Origin: Methanocaldococcus fervens AG86
GTDB lineage: Archaea > AGJL01 > Methanococci > Methanococcales > Methanocaldococcaceae
Assembly (NCBI RefSeq): GCF_000023985.1
Contig: NC_013156.1
Span: 484,363-548,362, forward strand
Reading direction: 5' to 3'
DNA: 64,000 bases
Shown: positions 1 to 8,565 of the stretch, one piece after another
Layout of the letters: each line of letters begins with the position of its first letter
How positions within the stretch are numbered: the first letter of the stretch is position 1
Translations under genes and position numbers: made by a program
Notes under the pieces: model-generated
Databases searched by the model: none
Seen by the model: the letters and a program-made list of their open reading frames with translations, nothing else
What the model was told of the DNA's origin: nothing

Positions 1-2
1 TA

Positions 3-293
3 AATATCTATTTAAATGGAAATTTGATATATACAATTGACGATTCCAATGACGCCTCTCCCGCATATAAGAAAAATGTCACAATAGATATAACAAATTA
101 TTTAAAGGATGGAAAAAACATTTTAAAAGTTGAAGCTGTAAATCTAATTGGAAATGAGAGTTATCATCCCTATTATACCTTAAAAGATGTTTATATAAAT
201 GAGCCACAAACTAAAACTCCAATAAGTTTTGGGTTAATAGTTATTACTTTGTTAATTATGAGTTTTTTAATATACAAACGTGGGATATCATGA
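3..293 (+). CDS. C-terminal part of a membrane-anchored extracellular protein (5' cut by window)
   Basis: The frame is open from the first bases of the window, so this is the tail of a gene beginning outside it. The visible part (about 96 residues) looks like the end of an immunoglobulin-like beta-sandwich (alternating hydrophobic strands, a KNILKVEAVN segment). One membrane helix (FGLIVITLLIMSFLIY) and a short basic end (KRGIS) follow, a topology expected for a protein displayed outside the cell and anchored by its C-terminus. Its stop overlaps the next start in ATGA, so it is translated in one operon with the glycosyltransferase genes downstream. The family cannot be named from the fragment. 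Confidence 0.6.
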   Translation, partial: NIYLNGNLIYTIDDSNDASPAYKKNVTIDITNYLKDGKNILKVEAVNLIGNESYHPYYTLKDVYINEPQTKTPISFGLIVITLLIMSFLIYKRGIS

Positions 294-1402
294 ATAAAAT
301 TTCAATTCTAAGGAATATTGATAGGTATTTTGGAAATCTTATAATAACCTTTTTATCTATTTTTAATAAAATCTATAAAAAAGAAGAAAAAAATCCAAAA
401 AATATTTTAATTATTAGATTATGGACATTGGGGGAAAGTTTATTAACACTCCCAATGATAAAAAGATTAAAAAAAGAAGGCTACAATATCTCTGTTTTAG
501 TAACTAAAAGAAGCAAAGGAGTTTTTGAAAATGTTGATTTTGTTGATGAAATTGTTGATTTAGAAGATTTTATTAGCGTAATTAAAAAATTTAAAAAATA
601 CGATGTTGTTATTGATACAGAGCCGTATCTTAATATATCAGCTATATTGGGTTGGTTTTTAGGAAAAAAAGTTATTGGATTTAAAGGACTTTTTAGAGAT
701 AAGTTGTATGATTTCAAAATTGAATATAACGACAAAATTCATGCCGTTTATAATTTTTGTAATATGTTAAAACCATTTGGCATTAATTATAAACCAGAAA
801 AATTGATTCCTTTAAAATATACAGAAAAAGATGAGGAAAACGTTAATAAGCTGTTGAAAGAATATAACTTGGATAATAAAAAATTAATTGGTATCCATTG
901 CGGAACTGCTGAAACAGCACCGTGGAGAAGTTGGAAAAAAGAGAAGTTTGCTAAATTAATTGAAAAATTAGTTGAAGATGGATTTTATATTATTTTAACT
1001 GGAAGTAAAGGAGATTATGAAGTAAATGAGAAAGTTTTAAATTTGGTTGATAAAAAATTTAAAGATAAAGTATTTAACTTTGCAGGTAAAACTAATTTAA
1101 GAGAGTTTGCTTATTTATTGACTAAGTTTGAAGTGTTTATTTCCAATGACACTGGACCTATGCATTTTAGTGCTGCTATGGGAACCAAAACAATTGGCTT
1201 GTTTGGGCCAAATTTACCTGAAAGATTTGCTCCTTTTGGTAAAGGGAATATTGCCATATATAAAGCGAGGAATTTAGAATGTTCTCCATGTATAAATGTC
1301 CATAAAGGTGAATTTAAAGAGTGTAAGTTAAATGGAAAATGTATGGATTTGATTGAAGTAGATGATGTTTATAATGTTGTTCTAAATATGGTGAAAAAAT
1401 GA
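290..1402 (+). CDS. Glycosyltransferase family 9 (heptosyltransferase-type), paralogue 1
   Basis: 370 residues, the usual length of GT9 enzymes, which transfer heptose from ADP-heptose onto a growing glycan. The N-terminal domain begins around residue 40 with RLWTLGESLLTLPM, the GT9 acceptor-side opening. The nucleotide-binding C-terminal domain has SNDTGPMH near residue 285 followed by GLFGPN. A cysteine cluster near the C-terminus (ECSPC, then ECKLNGKC) is common in this family. It overlaps both neighbours by 4 bases (ATGA), so it sits in a tight operon with a second GT9 and an HldD-type epimerase. GT9 membership is clear; heptose as the sugar is inferred from the ADP-heptose genes elsewhere in the window. 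Confidence 0.85.
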   Translation: MNKISILRNIDRYFGNLIITFLSIFNKIYKKEEKNPKNILIIRLWTLGESLLTLPMIKRLKKEGYNISVLVTKRSKGVFENVDFVDEIVDLEDFISVIKKFKKYDVVIDTEPYLNISAILGWFLGKKVIGFKGLFRDKLYDFKIEYNDKIHAVYNFCNMLKPFGINYKPEKLIPLKYTEKDEENVNKLLKEYNLDNKKLIGIHCGTAETAPWRSWKKEKFAKLIEKLVEDGFYIILTGSKGDYEVNEKVLNLVDKKFKDKVFNFAGKTNLREFAYLLTKFEVFISNDTGPMHFSAAMGTKTIGLFGPNLPERFAPFGKGNIAIYKARNLECSPCINVHKGEFKECKLNGKCMDLIEVDDVYNVVLNMVKK

Positions 1403-2439
1403 AAGTCCTATTATTTAAAATCGGAGCTATAGGAGACACTTTAATGACAACACCTTTAATAAGACAACTAAGAAAAAATTTTAAAAATGCTACTATTGAT
1501 TATTTAATCGGGAAACATTCTTATAGAGTTTTAGAAGGAAACAAACATTTAGATAATATAATTAAATTTGATGAAAAGATATTTTTTGAAAAGGACTTTA
1601 AAGAATGGATAAAATTGATTTTTAAAATTAGAAAAAGAGATTATGATGTGATTTTTGTTTTGGATAAACATTGGATTTTTAATTTAACTGCTTTTTTATT
1701 TGGAATTGAAAAAAGAATAGGCTTTGATAGATGTGGTGAGGGAAAGTTTTTGACATATAAAGTCCCTTACTTCGGAAGGAAGCATGAAATTTTTTATTAT
1801 TTGGATTTATTGAGAGGATTAGGAATTGAACCAAATTATGAAGATTGGGAGATGGAAATATTTTTAAATGAGAAAGATTTAGAATTTGCAGAAAGATTTT
1901 GGAATGAGAATAATTTAAATGACAAAGTTGTTGTGGGGATATGTCCAGGAGGAGCAAGAAATATTGGAGTTGGAGATGATGATTTAAGAAGATGGGATAT
2001 TGAAAAATATAAAGAATTGATAAAAAAATTGAAAGAAAGAGGGTTTGAGGTTTTATTAATTGGGGGGAAGACGGATAAAGAAATTGAAGATGAAATTTTA
2101 AAAGAAGTTAAATGTGTCTCTGCCATAGGAAAAACTTCTTTAAAAGAAAGTGCTGCTTTATTAAAAAAATGTGATGTTGTTGTTTGTAATGATAGCGGAC
2201 CAATGCATTTAGCAGCAGCAGTTAATAAAAAAGTTGTGAGCATTTTTGGCCCAACACATCCTTCTGAGAAAGCTCCATTACATAAAAAGAGTAAATATAT
2301 TTGGAAGCAAGTTGGGTGTAATCCATGTTATGATTTGTGGGGAAGATGCCCAAATCCTTGCCCTTATAAAAAGAAATGTACAGATAAAATAGAAGTTGAA
2401 GAACTTTTAAATATTATCATTAATACAGTATCACAATGA
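1399..2439 (+). CDS. Glycosyltransferase family 9 (heptosyltransferase-type), paralogue 2
   Basis: 346 residues. The start is FKIGAIGDTLMTTPLI, the canonical GT9 N-terminus with GD in the first loop. VCNDSGPMHLAAA near residue 264 and IFGPTHP mark the ADP-sugar binding domain. The C-terminus has a CNPC and CPNPCPYKKKC cluster. The ATG overlaps the preceding GT9 stop, indicating coupled translation. It keeps the best-conserved GT9 motifs of the four family members in this window, so it is the strongest candidate for an active heptosyltransferase. Acceptor and position in the glycan are unknown. Confidence 0.88.
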   Translation: MKVLLFKIGAIGDTLMTTPLIRQLRKNFKNATIDYLIGKHSYRVLEGNKHLDNIIKFDEKIFFEKDFKEWIKLIFKIRKRDYDVIFVLDKHWIFNLTAFLFGIEKRIGFDRCGEGKFLTYKVPYFGRKHEIFYYLDLLRGLGIEPNYEDWEMEIFLNEKDLEFAERFWNENNLNDKVVVGICPGGARNIGVGDDDLRRWDIEKYKELIKKLKERGFEVLLIGGKTDKEIEDEILKEVKCVSAIGKTSLKESAALLKKCDVVVCNDSGPMHLAAAVNKKVVSIFGPTHPSEKAPLHKKSKYIWKQVGCNPCYDLWGRCPNPCPYKKKCTDKIEVEELLNIIINTVSQ

Positions 2440-2463
2440 TAAATACAAAATTTGGTGAAAATG

Positions 2464-3384
2464 ATGAAGGTTTTGGTTACTGGTGGAGCTGGATTTATTG
2501 GCTCTAATTTAGCTTTGGAATTACAAGATAGAGGTTATGAAGTTATAGTTTTAGATGATTTTTCATCGGGGCATTTCAAAAATCTCATTGGATTCGAGGG
2601 GGATGTTGTAACTGAAAGTATTTTAGATGTTGATTTAAATAGGTTTAGGGATGTAGATATTATTTTTCATCAGGCGGCAATAACTGATACTACTATTCAA
2701 GACCAAAAATTAATGATGCAGATTAACACAGAAGGATTTAGAAGGTTTTTAGATTTTGCAATTGAAAATAATATTAAATTTATCTATGCTTCATCAGCTG
2801 CGACTTATGGAAATGCCCCAGCACCACAAAAAGAAGAATATGCAGGAAAGCCAAACAATATTTATGGCTTTTCAAAATGGATTTGTGATTGTATAGCAAA
2901 AAAATACATGGAAAAATATCCAGATGCTCATATAATTGGATTAAGATATTTTAACGTGTTTGGACCAAGAGAACAGTATAAGGGAAAAATGGCATCTATG
3001 ATTTGGCAATTAGCAAAGCAAATGATTGAAGGAAAAAATCCAAAAATCTTCAAATGGGGGGAACAGAAGAGGGACCAAGTATATGTTAAAGATGTTGTTA
3101 GAGCTAACTTATTAGCTATGGATGCTAAGGAAAGTTGTATTGTAAATGTTGGTAGTGGAAGGGCTGTTAGCTTTAATTATATAATAGAAGTTTTAAACAA
3201 GGTTTTAGGATTTGATTACACACCCGAATATATCGATAACCCATATAAAGAATTTTATCAAGAACATACGGAGGCAGATTTAAGTAAAGCTAAGAAATAT
3301 TTAGGCTACAAACCAGAATGGAAATTTGAAAAAGCAGTAGAAGATTATATTAAGTGGTTAAAGAAAAATAAATATATTAAATGA
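2464..3384 (+). CDS. hldD: ADP-L-glycero-D-manno-heptose 6-epimerase-type SDR enzyme (HldD/RfaD-like)
   Basis: 306 residues from the ATG at 2464, which lies 5 bases after GGTGA (2454-2458); an ATG at 2461 is also possible. The Rossmann opening is [13 protein letters not shown]. The catalytic pair is in YGFSK (YxxxK), after the Ser/Thr region SSAATYGNA. Two stretches are HldD-like rather than generic epimerase: FGPREQYKGKMAS and WGEQKRDQVYVKDVVRANL. HldD inverts C6 of ADP-D-glycero-D-manno-heptose, the last step before heptosyl transfer. It follows two GT9 genes in the same operon. The other four pathway genes lie 15 kb to the right. A related sugar epimerase remains possible, but the motif match and context favour HldD. 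Confidence 0.8.
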   Translation: MKVLVTGGAGFIGSNLALELQDRGYEVIVLDDFSSGHFKNLIGFEGDVVTESILDVDLNRFRDVDIIFHQAAITDTTIQDQKLMMQINTEGFRRFLDFAIENNIKFIYASSAATYGNAPAPQKEEYAGKPNNIYGFSKWICDCIAKKYMEKYPDAHIIGLRYFNVFGPREQYKGKMASMIWQLAKQMIEGKNPKIFKWGEQKRDQVYVKDVVRANLLAMDAKESCIVNVGSGRAVSFNYIIEVLNKVLGFDYTPEYIDNPYKEFYQEHTEADLSKAKKYLGYKPEWKFEKAVEDYIKWLKKNKYIK

Positions 3385-3393
3385 GTGGTTTTT

Positions 3394-4629
3394 ATGAAAT
3401 TTCTATTTGTTGCCGAATATTTTCCTCCCTTTGTTATGGGAGGAGCTGAGATAAGTTTAAAAATCTTAGTGGATGAACTTGTAAAAAATGGTCATGAAGT
3501 TGTAGTTTTAACTCCAAATTATAGCTCATTTAAAACTGAAATTGGGAAAAAAGATAATTTAAGAATTATAAGATTTAAATCTTTTAGGAGTTTTTTATTC
3601 AAAAAAAGAGAAAAAACATCCCATGAAATATATAAAAAAACAAAACCCATTTTTTACTTACTTTTGGAGCAATACCTCAAATATTCATCCTATGAGCTTA
3701 AAAAAAATATTAAAAAAATTTTAGAAAAAGAAGAGTTTGATGTAATTCACGCTAATAATTTAGAATCTATTTTAGCTTTAAATAATATAAAGACATCTGC
3801 CAAAAAAATTGCTCATTTAAGAGATTTTAGTTTATTTTGTTATAATAGAGGTTTAAACAATAAAGGTAATCTTTGCTGTGGATGTTCAGAAAACAACTTA
3901 AAGAGTTGTATGGATGCTAAGGGGTTTGTTAATAGATTACTACTTATTGAAATGAGAAAAAGAGTTAATAATCTGCATGGATTATCATCTTTTAATTTAC
4001 TAATTGCAATAAGCAAATTTGTTAGACAACAATATGTTAATATTTTAGGAGCTGACGAAAATAGAATAGAAGTTTTATACAATCCTATATCCAATGATAT
4101 TATTTCAAATTTATCTAAAGAAGAAGCAAGGAAATTATTAAATTTACCGGAAGATAAGAAGATTGTTTTATTTGTTGGAAGTTTAACAGAAAAAAAAGGA
4201 GCTCACTTAATTCCTAAGATTGCTGAGAAATTAAAAGATTATTTATTTATTGTTATTGGAGATGGGGTGTTAAAAGGCTTATTTTTAAAAAATAAATGGA
4301 ATAACATAATTTATCTTGGACATTTGCCAATTTCGGAACTTAGACATTATTATAGAGCATCAGATATTTTATTAGTCCCTTCTCTTTGGTATGAACCATT
4401 TGGCAGGGTTGTTTTAGAAGGGGCATATAATGGATGTTATGTTATTGGTAGCAATAGAGGAGGAATCCCTGAAGTTATAGATTGGTTAAAATGTGGGGTT
4501 TATATCGAGCCAACTGTTGAAAATTTTGTAATGGAAATAAAAAAGTTTAATGAAAGTAAATTGAAAGAACTAAAATTAGAAAAATATAATTATTATAATG
4601 AATTTATGAAATTATTGAAGCAAGTTTAA
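3394..4629 (+). CDS. Glycosyltransferase family 4
   Basis: 411 residues from ATG 3394; a GTG at 3385 in frame is more likely part of the ribosome binding region. It shows the GT-B fold of GT4 retaining enzymes: an N-terminal PPFVMGGAEISLKILVDEL glycine-rich acceptor motif. The C-terminal half has FVGSLTEKKGAH, then ASDILLVPSLWYEPFGRVVLEG, whose EPFGRVVLE is the GT4 EX7E nucleotide-sugar motif. A cysteine-rich insert near residues 150-175 (CYNRG, CCGC, SC) is unusual and may bind metal. The gene starts 9 bases after hldD and ends convergently, overlapping the next gene by 18 bases. Donor sugar is not predictable. Confidence 0.85.
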   Translation: MKFLFVAEYFPPFVMGGAEISLKILVDELVKNGHEVVVLTPNYSSFKTEIGKKDNLRIIRFKSFRSFLFKKREKTSHEIYKKTKPIFYLLLEQYLKYSSYELKKNIKKILEKEEFDVIHANNLESILALNNIKTSAKKIAHLRDFSLFCYNRGLNNKGNLCCGCSENNLKSCMDAKGFVNRLLLIEMRKRVNNLHGLSSFNLLIAISKFVRQQYVNILGADENRIEVLYNPISNDIISNLSKEEARKLLNLPEDKKIVLFVGSLTEKKGAHLIPKIAEKLKDYLFIVIGDGVLKGLFLKNKWNNIIYLGHLPISELRHYYRASDILLVPSLWYEPFGRVVLEGAYNGCYVIGSNRGGIPEVIDWLKCGVYIEPTVENFVMEIKKFNESKLKELKLEKYNYYNEFMKLLKQV

Positions 4630-5670
4630 TGAACTTATATGTTTTTTTATAGATTCAAACACATCCTCTGGCTTCAAATTTATCAGTAAATTTTTTGGAT
4701 TTTTAATAAACCCAAAGTATGGAACATAAAATACTTCATAATTGGGAGGAGTTATTATATTAACATTAGATGAAAAAGGAGCTATGTGAATATAACTCGT
4801 CCCTCCAAAGATCACACTTTGAGGAATGTTAAATAAAGAAGCACAATGTGATAAACCACTATCATTACTAATGAAGTAATCACACTTACTTATTAATGAA
4901 ATTGTATCTTTTAGTGGGATATTTTTTACTACAACAACATTTTCAAAATTTTTAAAATATTTTTCATATTCAATTTCATCAGGACCTAAAAATACCAAAA
5001 ATTTAATTTTATTTTTATAATCATTTTTAAATAAGCTGATTAATTTTTGCCAGTTTTTTATATCCCATCTTTTCCACGTCATATCATTTTTTCCACCGGG
5101 ATGAATTCCAATAATAAATTTATCAATTAAATCATTCTCTTTTAAAAATTTATTGGCAAATTCAATTTCTTTTTCAGCTAAATGATATGAATACTGGATA
5201 TCATTATTATCATATTCAATATTTAAATTTTTTATTAAATCTAAGTTTATAAATACGCTATGTTTATTTTCTATTTCTGGAGAATATGTCAAAAACCAAT
5301 TTATATTTTTAAAAATTTTAAAATTATACTTATGTTGAATTCTTTCTTTGGCATTGATTAACTTCATTAAAAGGGCCGAAAAAATACCTTGTGAAGGATA
5401 AATAGTTATCGCAATATCATAGTTGTTTAATTTTAATTGTGTTATTAAATTCTTAGTTTCATCATTTAGGAATATATCTTTTATAGAGTGTGATTTAAGA
5501 ACAAAAATTTTATTTACAAAAGGTTGATTTTCTAAAATTTCTTTGGTACCTCTTGGTGCTACTAAAAAATCTATTTTTGCATTAGGATAGTTCTTTTTAA
5601 GCATTTGTATCATTGGAAACGCCATAATCAAATTTCCAATTCCTGAGAGTGCAATTATTAAGATTTTCAT
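4612..5670 (-). CDS. Glycosyltransferase family 9, paralogue 3
   Basis: 352 residues. It opens with ILIIALSGIGNLIMAFPMIQML, close to the GT9 N-terminal signature, and has ISNDSGLSHCASL near residue 268 in place of NDSGPMH. The C-terminal cysteine cluster of paralogues 1 and 2 is absent. It faces the GT4 gene and their 3' ends overlap by 18 bases. The gene upstream on the same strand (5672-6841) ends one base before this start, so the two are co-transcribed. GT9 fold is clear; donor specificity may differ because of the changed PMH region. Confidence 0.78.
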   Translation of the reverse strand: MKILIIALSGIGNLIMAFPMIQMLKKNYPNAKIDFLVAPRGTKEILENQPFVNKIFVLKSHSIKDIFLNDETKNLITQLKLNNYDIAITIYPSQGIFSALLMKLINAKERIQHKYNFKIFKNINWFLTYSPEIENKHSVFINLDLIKNLNIEYDNNDIQYSYHLAEKEIEFANKFLKENDLIDKFIIGIHPGGKNDMTWKRWDIKNWQKLISLFKNDYKNKIKFLVFLGPDEIEYEKYFKNFENVVVVKNIPLKDTISLISKCDYFISNDSGLSHCASLFNIPQSVIFGGTSYIHIAPFSSNVNIITPPNYEVFYVPYFGFIKNPKNLLINLKPEDVFESIKKHISSLNLLQ

Positions 5671-5671
5671 T

Positions 5672-6841
5672 TTAATCCCATGTATAATGTTTAACGATTT
5701 TATAAATATTTTCTGGAGTGATGGAGAACATACATTCTTTGAATTTTTTATTATAGCAAACTAAGGATTCACAGGTATGACAAACATTGAAATTTTTAAT
5801 TAAATAATAATTTTTATTTTTTTTCATTAAAAAAGGAACACTTGGGCCGCAAATTATTATTTGTGGTTTATTGAATATAAAGCCTATATGTTGGATTCCT
5901 GTCTCTACAGTAATAATCAACTTCGAATTTTTTATTATATAAAAAACTTCCTTTATAGATGTTTTTTTACATAAATTTACTATATTTTCGTTATTTATAA
6001 TATTTTTAAATTCTTTAGGTAAGTCTTTATTTCCAACAAGAACGATTTTGACGCTGTTAAAGTTAGTTTGTATTCTATCAATTAACTCTACCCAATATTT
6101 ATTAACCCACTCTTTTGGAGAGCCAATCTTATCGGCAAATATGCTAATTATTATATATTCATCTCTTTTCAAATTAAATTTATTTAGTATTTTTTCTTCT
6201 TCATCTTTTGATAAAGTAATATACGGAAGTTTGTCAAACTTACATTGATTTTTAATTAATTTTTTGAATGATTTTATTAAAGTATTAGTAATTTCTTCAT
6301 ATGCAAAATAAACTTTTTTGTATTTTTTACTATAATTTCTTTCATAATGAGGAGGAGTTAGAATTAAGTTATCTTTTGGGAACACATCTGCATTATAGGG
6401 ATGGAACAATACTAATTTATGTTTTGTATTAATATCGTTGAGGAAATCTAACTTATGTATATTTGTTAGTATTATGGCAATATCAAAATCAATATCTAAG
6501 TTTTGATGAAAAAGATAGACATTTTTATAATTATAGTCAAATATTTCAATCAAATCTTTCCATCGATTGTCAATACTTACATAAATTTCAGCATTTTTAT
6601 TTATTTCTTTTATAATTGGTAGTGATACAAACAACTTAATTATACAATCTCCCAAATTTTCATTATTGAGAACAATTAAAACTTTATTTAATGATTTTAA
6701 TTTATGGTCATAAACTATTTCTTGCATCAAATACTTAGGATATGTTTTTAAAAAATATAATGCTTTTGATATTAGGTAATAAATATAAGTATTTTTTATT
6801 TTTATTTTTAACAATTCCCACTTATTATATCGATGGTCCAT
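5672..6841 (-). CDS. Divergent glycosyltransferase family 9-like protein, paralogue 4
   Basis: 389 residues. The central stretch NKVLIVLNNENLGDCIIKLFVSLPII is a weakened GT9 N-terminal motif (the GD pair is kept), preceded by an extra ~50-residue hydrophobic/aromatic lead. In the C-terminal domain the usual NDTGPMH is VETGIQH, followed by FNKPQIIICGPS. A cysteine pattern CHTCESLVC ... C near residues 355-375 recalls paralogues 1 and 2. The loss of the Asp suggests altered donor binding or reduced activity. It forms a pair with the GT9 downstream; the methyltransferase at 6859-7527 lies just upstream on the same strand. Confidence 0.65.
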   Translation of the reverse strand: MDHRYNKWELLKIKIKNTYIYYLISKALYFLKTYPKYLMQEIVYDHKLKSLNKVLIVLNNENLGDCIIKLFVSLPIIKEINKNAEIYVSIDNRWKDLIEIFDYNYKNVYLFHQNLDIDFDIAIILTNIHKLDFLNDINTKHKLVLFHPYNADVFPKDNLILTPPHYERNYSKKYKKVYFAYEEITNTLIKSFKKLIKNQCKFDKLPYITLSKDEEEKILNKFNLKRDEYIIISIFADKIGSPKEWVNKYWVELIDRIQTNFNSVKIVLVGNKDLPKEFKNIINNENIVNLCKKTSIKEVFYIIKNSKLIITVETGIQHIGFIFNKPQIIICGPSVPFLMKKNKNYYLIKNFNVCHTCESLVCYNKKFKECMFSITPENIYKIVKHYTWD

Positions 6842-6858
6842 AATATCACACAGTTTAA

Positions 6859-7527
6859 TTATTTTTTTGCTAAAGCTTGTAAATTAACCCCAATAACATT
6901 ATGGACAAAAGTCCAAAAATCTACAAATATTAAATACCAAAATATTTTAACAGATTTTCTATTTCTCATTCGTGATAATTTAATAACTTTTAACCCATTT
7001 TCTTCAATTAATCTTCTTAATGATGCCCTATTAAAAGGCCTAACATGTGTATAATCTTGCCAAAAATTTAAATTCCCTGGTAGAAAAATTCTTAAAGTTG
7101 ATGGGACTCCTATATATAATAAACCATCCTTTTTTAATACCCTTTTTATTTCACTCATCGCTCTTTGTGGGTAATACAAATGCTCAAAAACCTGTTGGGT
7201 ATGAACTAAATCAAAGTAATCATCTGGAAAAGGTAATGGCTCTTCATCTACATTAACTCTATAGAACTTTATATTTAAATCTTTTGGTAATAATTCTTCT
7301 ACATCTGCTATATCAATACCATAAAATTCTAAATCATTTCTAATTTTAGATAACGCAACAAAAAATCCTCCCGCTGCACAACCAATATCTAAAATTTTAG
7401 CTCCTTTTGGTAACTTTTTTATATATTCAAAAAATTCTTTTGGATATGTATTTTCAATGTCGGGTATAACACCTACATAATTTTCATGATATTTTTTTGG
7501 GAATCTATTTTTATTGTTATTTTTCAT
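6859..7527 (-). CDS. Class I SAM-dependent methyltransferase
   Basis: 222 residues. Motif I is AKILDIGCAAGGFFVAL (around residue 40), followed by FYGIDIAD and, further on, FDLVHTQQVFEHLYYPQRAMSEIKRVLKKDGLLYIGVPS, the usual motifs IV-VI of methyltransferases acting on small molecules or glycans. Its promoter is visible: a TATA-like CTATATAAAG on the minus strand (7555-7564) followed by GGTGATG and the ATG. That promoter lies inside a repeat copied at 11618-11725. It reads with the two GT9 genes 3' to it, so methylation of a glycan sugar is likely but inferred. Confidence 0.82.
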   Translation of the reverse strand: MKNNNKNRFPKKYHENYVGVIPDIENTYPKEFFEYIKKLPKGAKILDIGCAAGGFFVALSKIRNDLEFYGIDIADVEELLPKDLNIKFYRVNVDEEPLPFPDDYFDLVHTQQVFEHLYYPQRAMSEIKRVLKKDGLLYIGVPSTLRIFLPGNLNFWQDYTHVRPFNRASLRRLIEENGLKVIKLSRMRNRKSVKIFWYLIFVDFWTFVHNVIGVNLQALAKK

Positions 7528-7541
7528 AATACATCACCTAT

Positions 7542-7642
7542 TTAAAATAGCATTCTTTATATAGGCAAATATCTACTACAACATCTAATCTCCCATGTAA
7601 TCTCAATACGCCACCATCATTCTTCGATATGAACAAATATAC
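7542..7642. repeat. Left copy of a ~100-bp imperfect direct repeat
   Basis: This block and 11618-11725 share long identical stretches in the same orientation: TATAGGCAAATATCTACT, ACAACAT, CAATACG and ATCATTCTTCGATAT. Small insertions and substitutions separate them. The block contains the promoter of the methyltransferase to its left. The two copies bracket five genes (7835-11356). The whole interval 7528-7834 has no other gene; beyond the repeat it holds A/T-rich sequence and the ribosome binding site for the next gene. Confidence 0.8.
7555..7564 (-). promoter_or_regulatory. TATA-type promoter element of the methyltransferase gene
   Basis: Minus-strand CTATATAAAG lies about 30 bases upstream of the ATG at 7527, with GGTGATG between them. 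It is embedded in the left copy of a ~100-bp repeat. In the right copy this box is split by about seven extra bases, so only the left copy should be a normal promoter. Confidence 0.5.
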
Positions 7643-7834
7643 TTCGACACTTTACTATATAAGTTATTAATTATTAATTAAACAAAGTAGTTTTTATTTA
7701 TATGGGTGAAGATTAAAGAACGGTTTTGATTTTAAATAGAATATTAATATAATAAAATATATAATAAATGGGCTCCTAGGTTTTATTAGACCTGTATTAT
7801 TCGACTTTAAAATGGTTTTGGAAGGTGTGAGAAA

Positions 7835-8548
7835 ATGAGTTTGTATTCAAAAATTCAAGAAAAAGTTTATTTAAGGGTTATAAATGATTTTAGATCGTAT
7901 TTCCATGCTTATATTATTTATAATTGGGTCAAAGATAAAAATAAAATTTTAAATGTTGGAAGTGGTGATGGAAGGGATTATTTTTACCTAACTTTAAAAG
8001 GTAAAAAAGTTGTAAATGTAGATATTGCAGAACATAAAGATTACCCATATGTTAAAGCAGATGTTACGAGAGGATTACCATTTAATGATAAAGAATTTGA
8101 TGCTGTAATAATTGCAGAAGTATTAGAGCATTTATTTGAAGATTTTATTGCACTTAAAGAAATTAGAAGAGTATTAAAGGATGATGGCATTTTAATAGTT
8201 ACTGTACCTTTTTATAGTGATGGTGCAGAATATCATGTAAGAATTCATTCAGATAAAACAATTAAAAGGTTATTAAAATATTGTGGATTTCAAATTGAAG
8301 ATTTTATTTATAAAGGAGGGTTATTTATTACAATATCCCCCTATGGATTTAATTTTATACTTAAAAATATTAGAAAATTCTTTGGAATAGACTTATACCC
8401 TTTATTCATAAAGCTTGATATCATATTAAGTAAAACCCCAATAAAGATACTATTTAGATTTAGCAAATACTATGGATGTCTGATAAAATGCAAAAAAGGA
8501 AAACAGATGGACTATCGAGAACTAAATATAAGAGAATTTGGTGATTAA
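7835..8548 (+). CDS. Class I SAM-dependent methyltransferase
   Basis: 237 residues, preceded by a strong GGAAGGTG ribosome binding site. Motif I is KILNVGSGDGRDYFYL near residue 38; VVNVDIAEH follows as the acidic loop, and FDAVIIAEVLEHLFEDFIALKEIRRVLKDDGILIVTVP covers motifs IV-VI. The C-terminal ~70 residues are hydrophobic/basic and could rest on the membrane, as in methyltransferases acting on lipid-linked sugars. First gene of a plus-strand run of glycan genes (GT2, FkbM, GT4) bracketed by the direct repeats. Confidence 0.8.
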   Translation: MSLYSKIQEKVYLRVINDFRSYFHAYIIYNWVKDKNKILNVGSGDGRDYFYLTLKGKKVVNVDIAEHKDYPYVKADVTRGLPFNDKEFDAVIIAEVLEHLFEDFIALKEIRRVLKDDGILIVTVPFYSDGAEYHVRIHSDKTIKRLLKYCGFQIEDFIYKGGLFITISPYGFNFILKNIRKFFGIDLYPLFIKLDIILSKTPIKILFRFSKYYGCLIKCKKGKQMDYRELNIREFGD

Positions 8549-8565
8549 CATTATTGGTGAAATCC

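Noticed and set aside
1836-2243. 135-codon minus-strand frame within the second GT9 gene
   Set aside because: Opposite-strand shadow: Ser/Phe/Leu-rich composition expected from antisense of an A/T-rich gene, while the plus strand has clear GT9 motifs.
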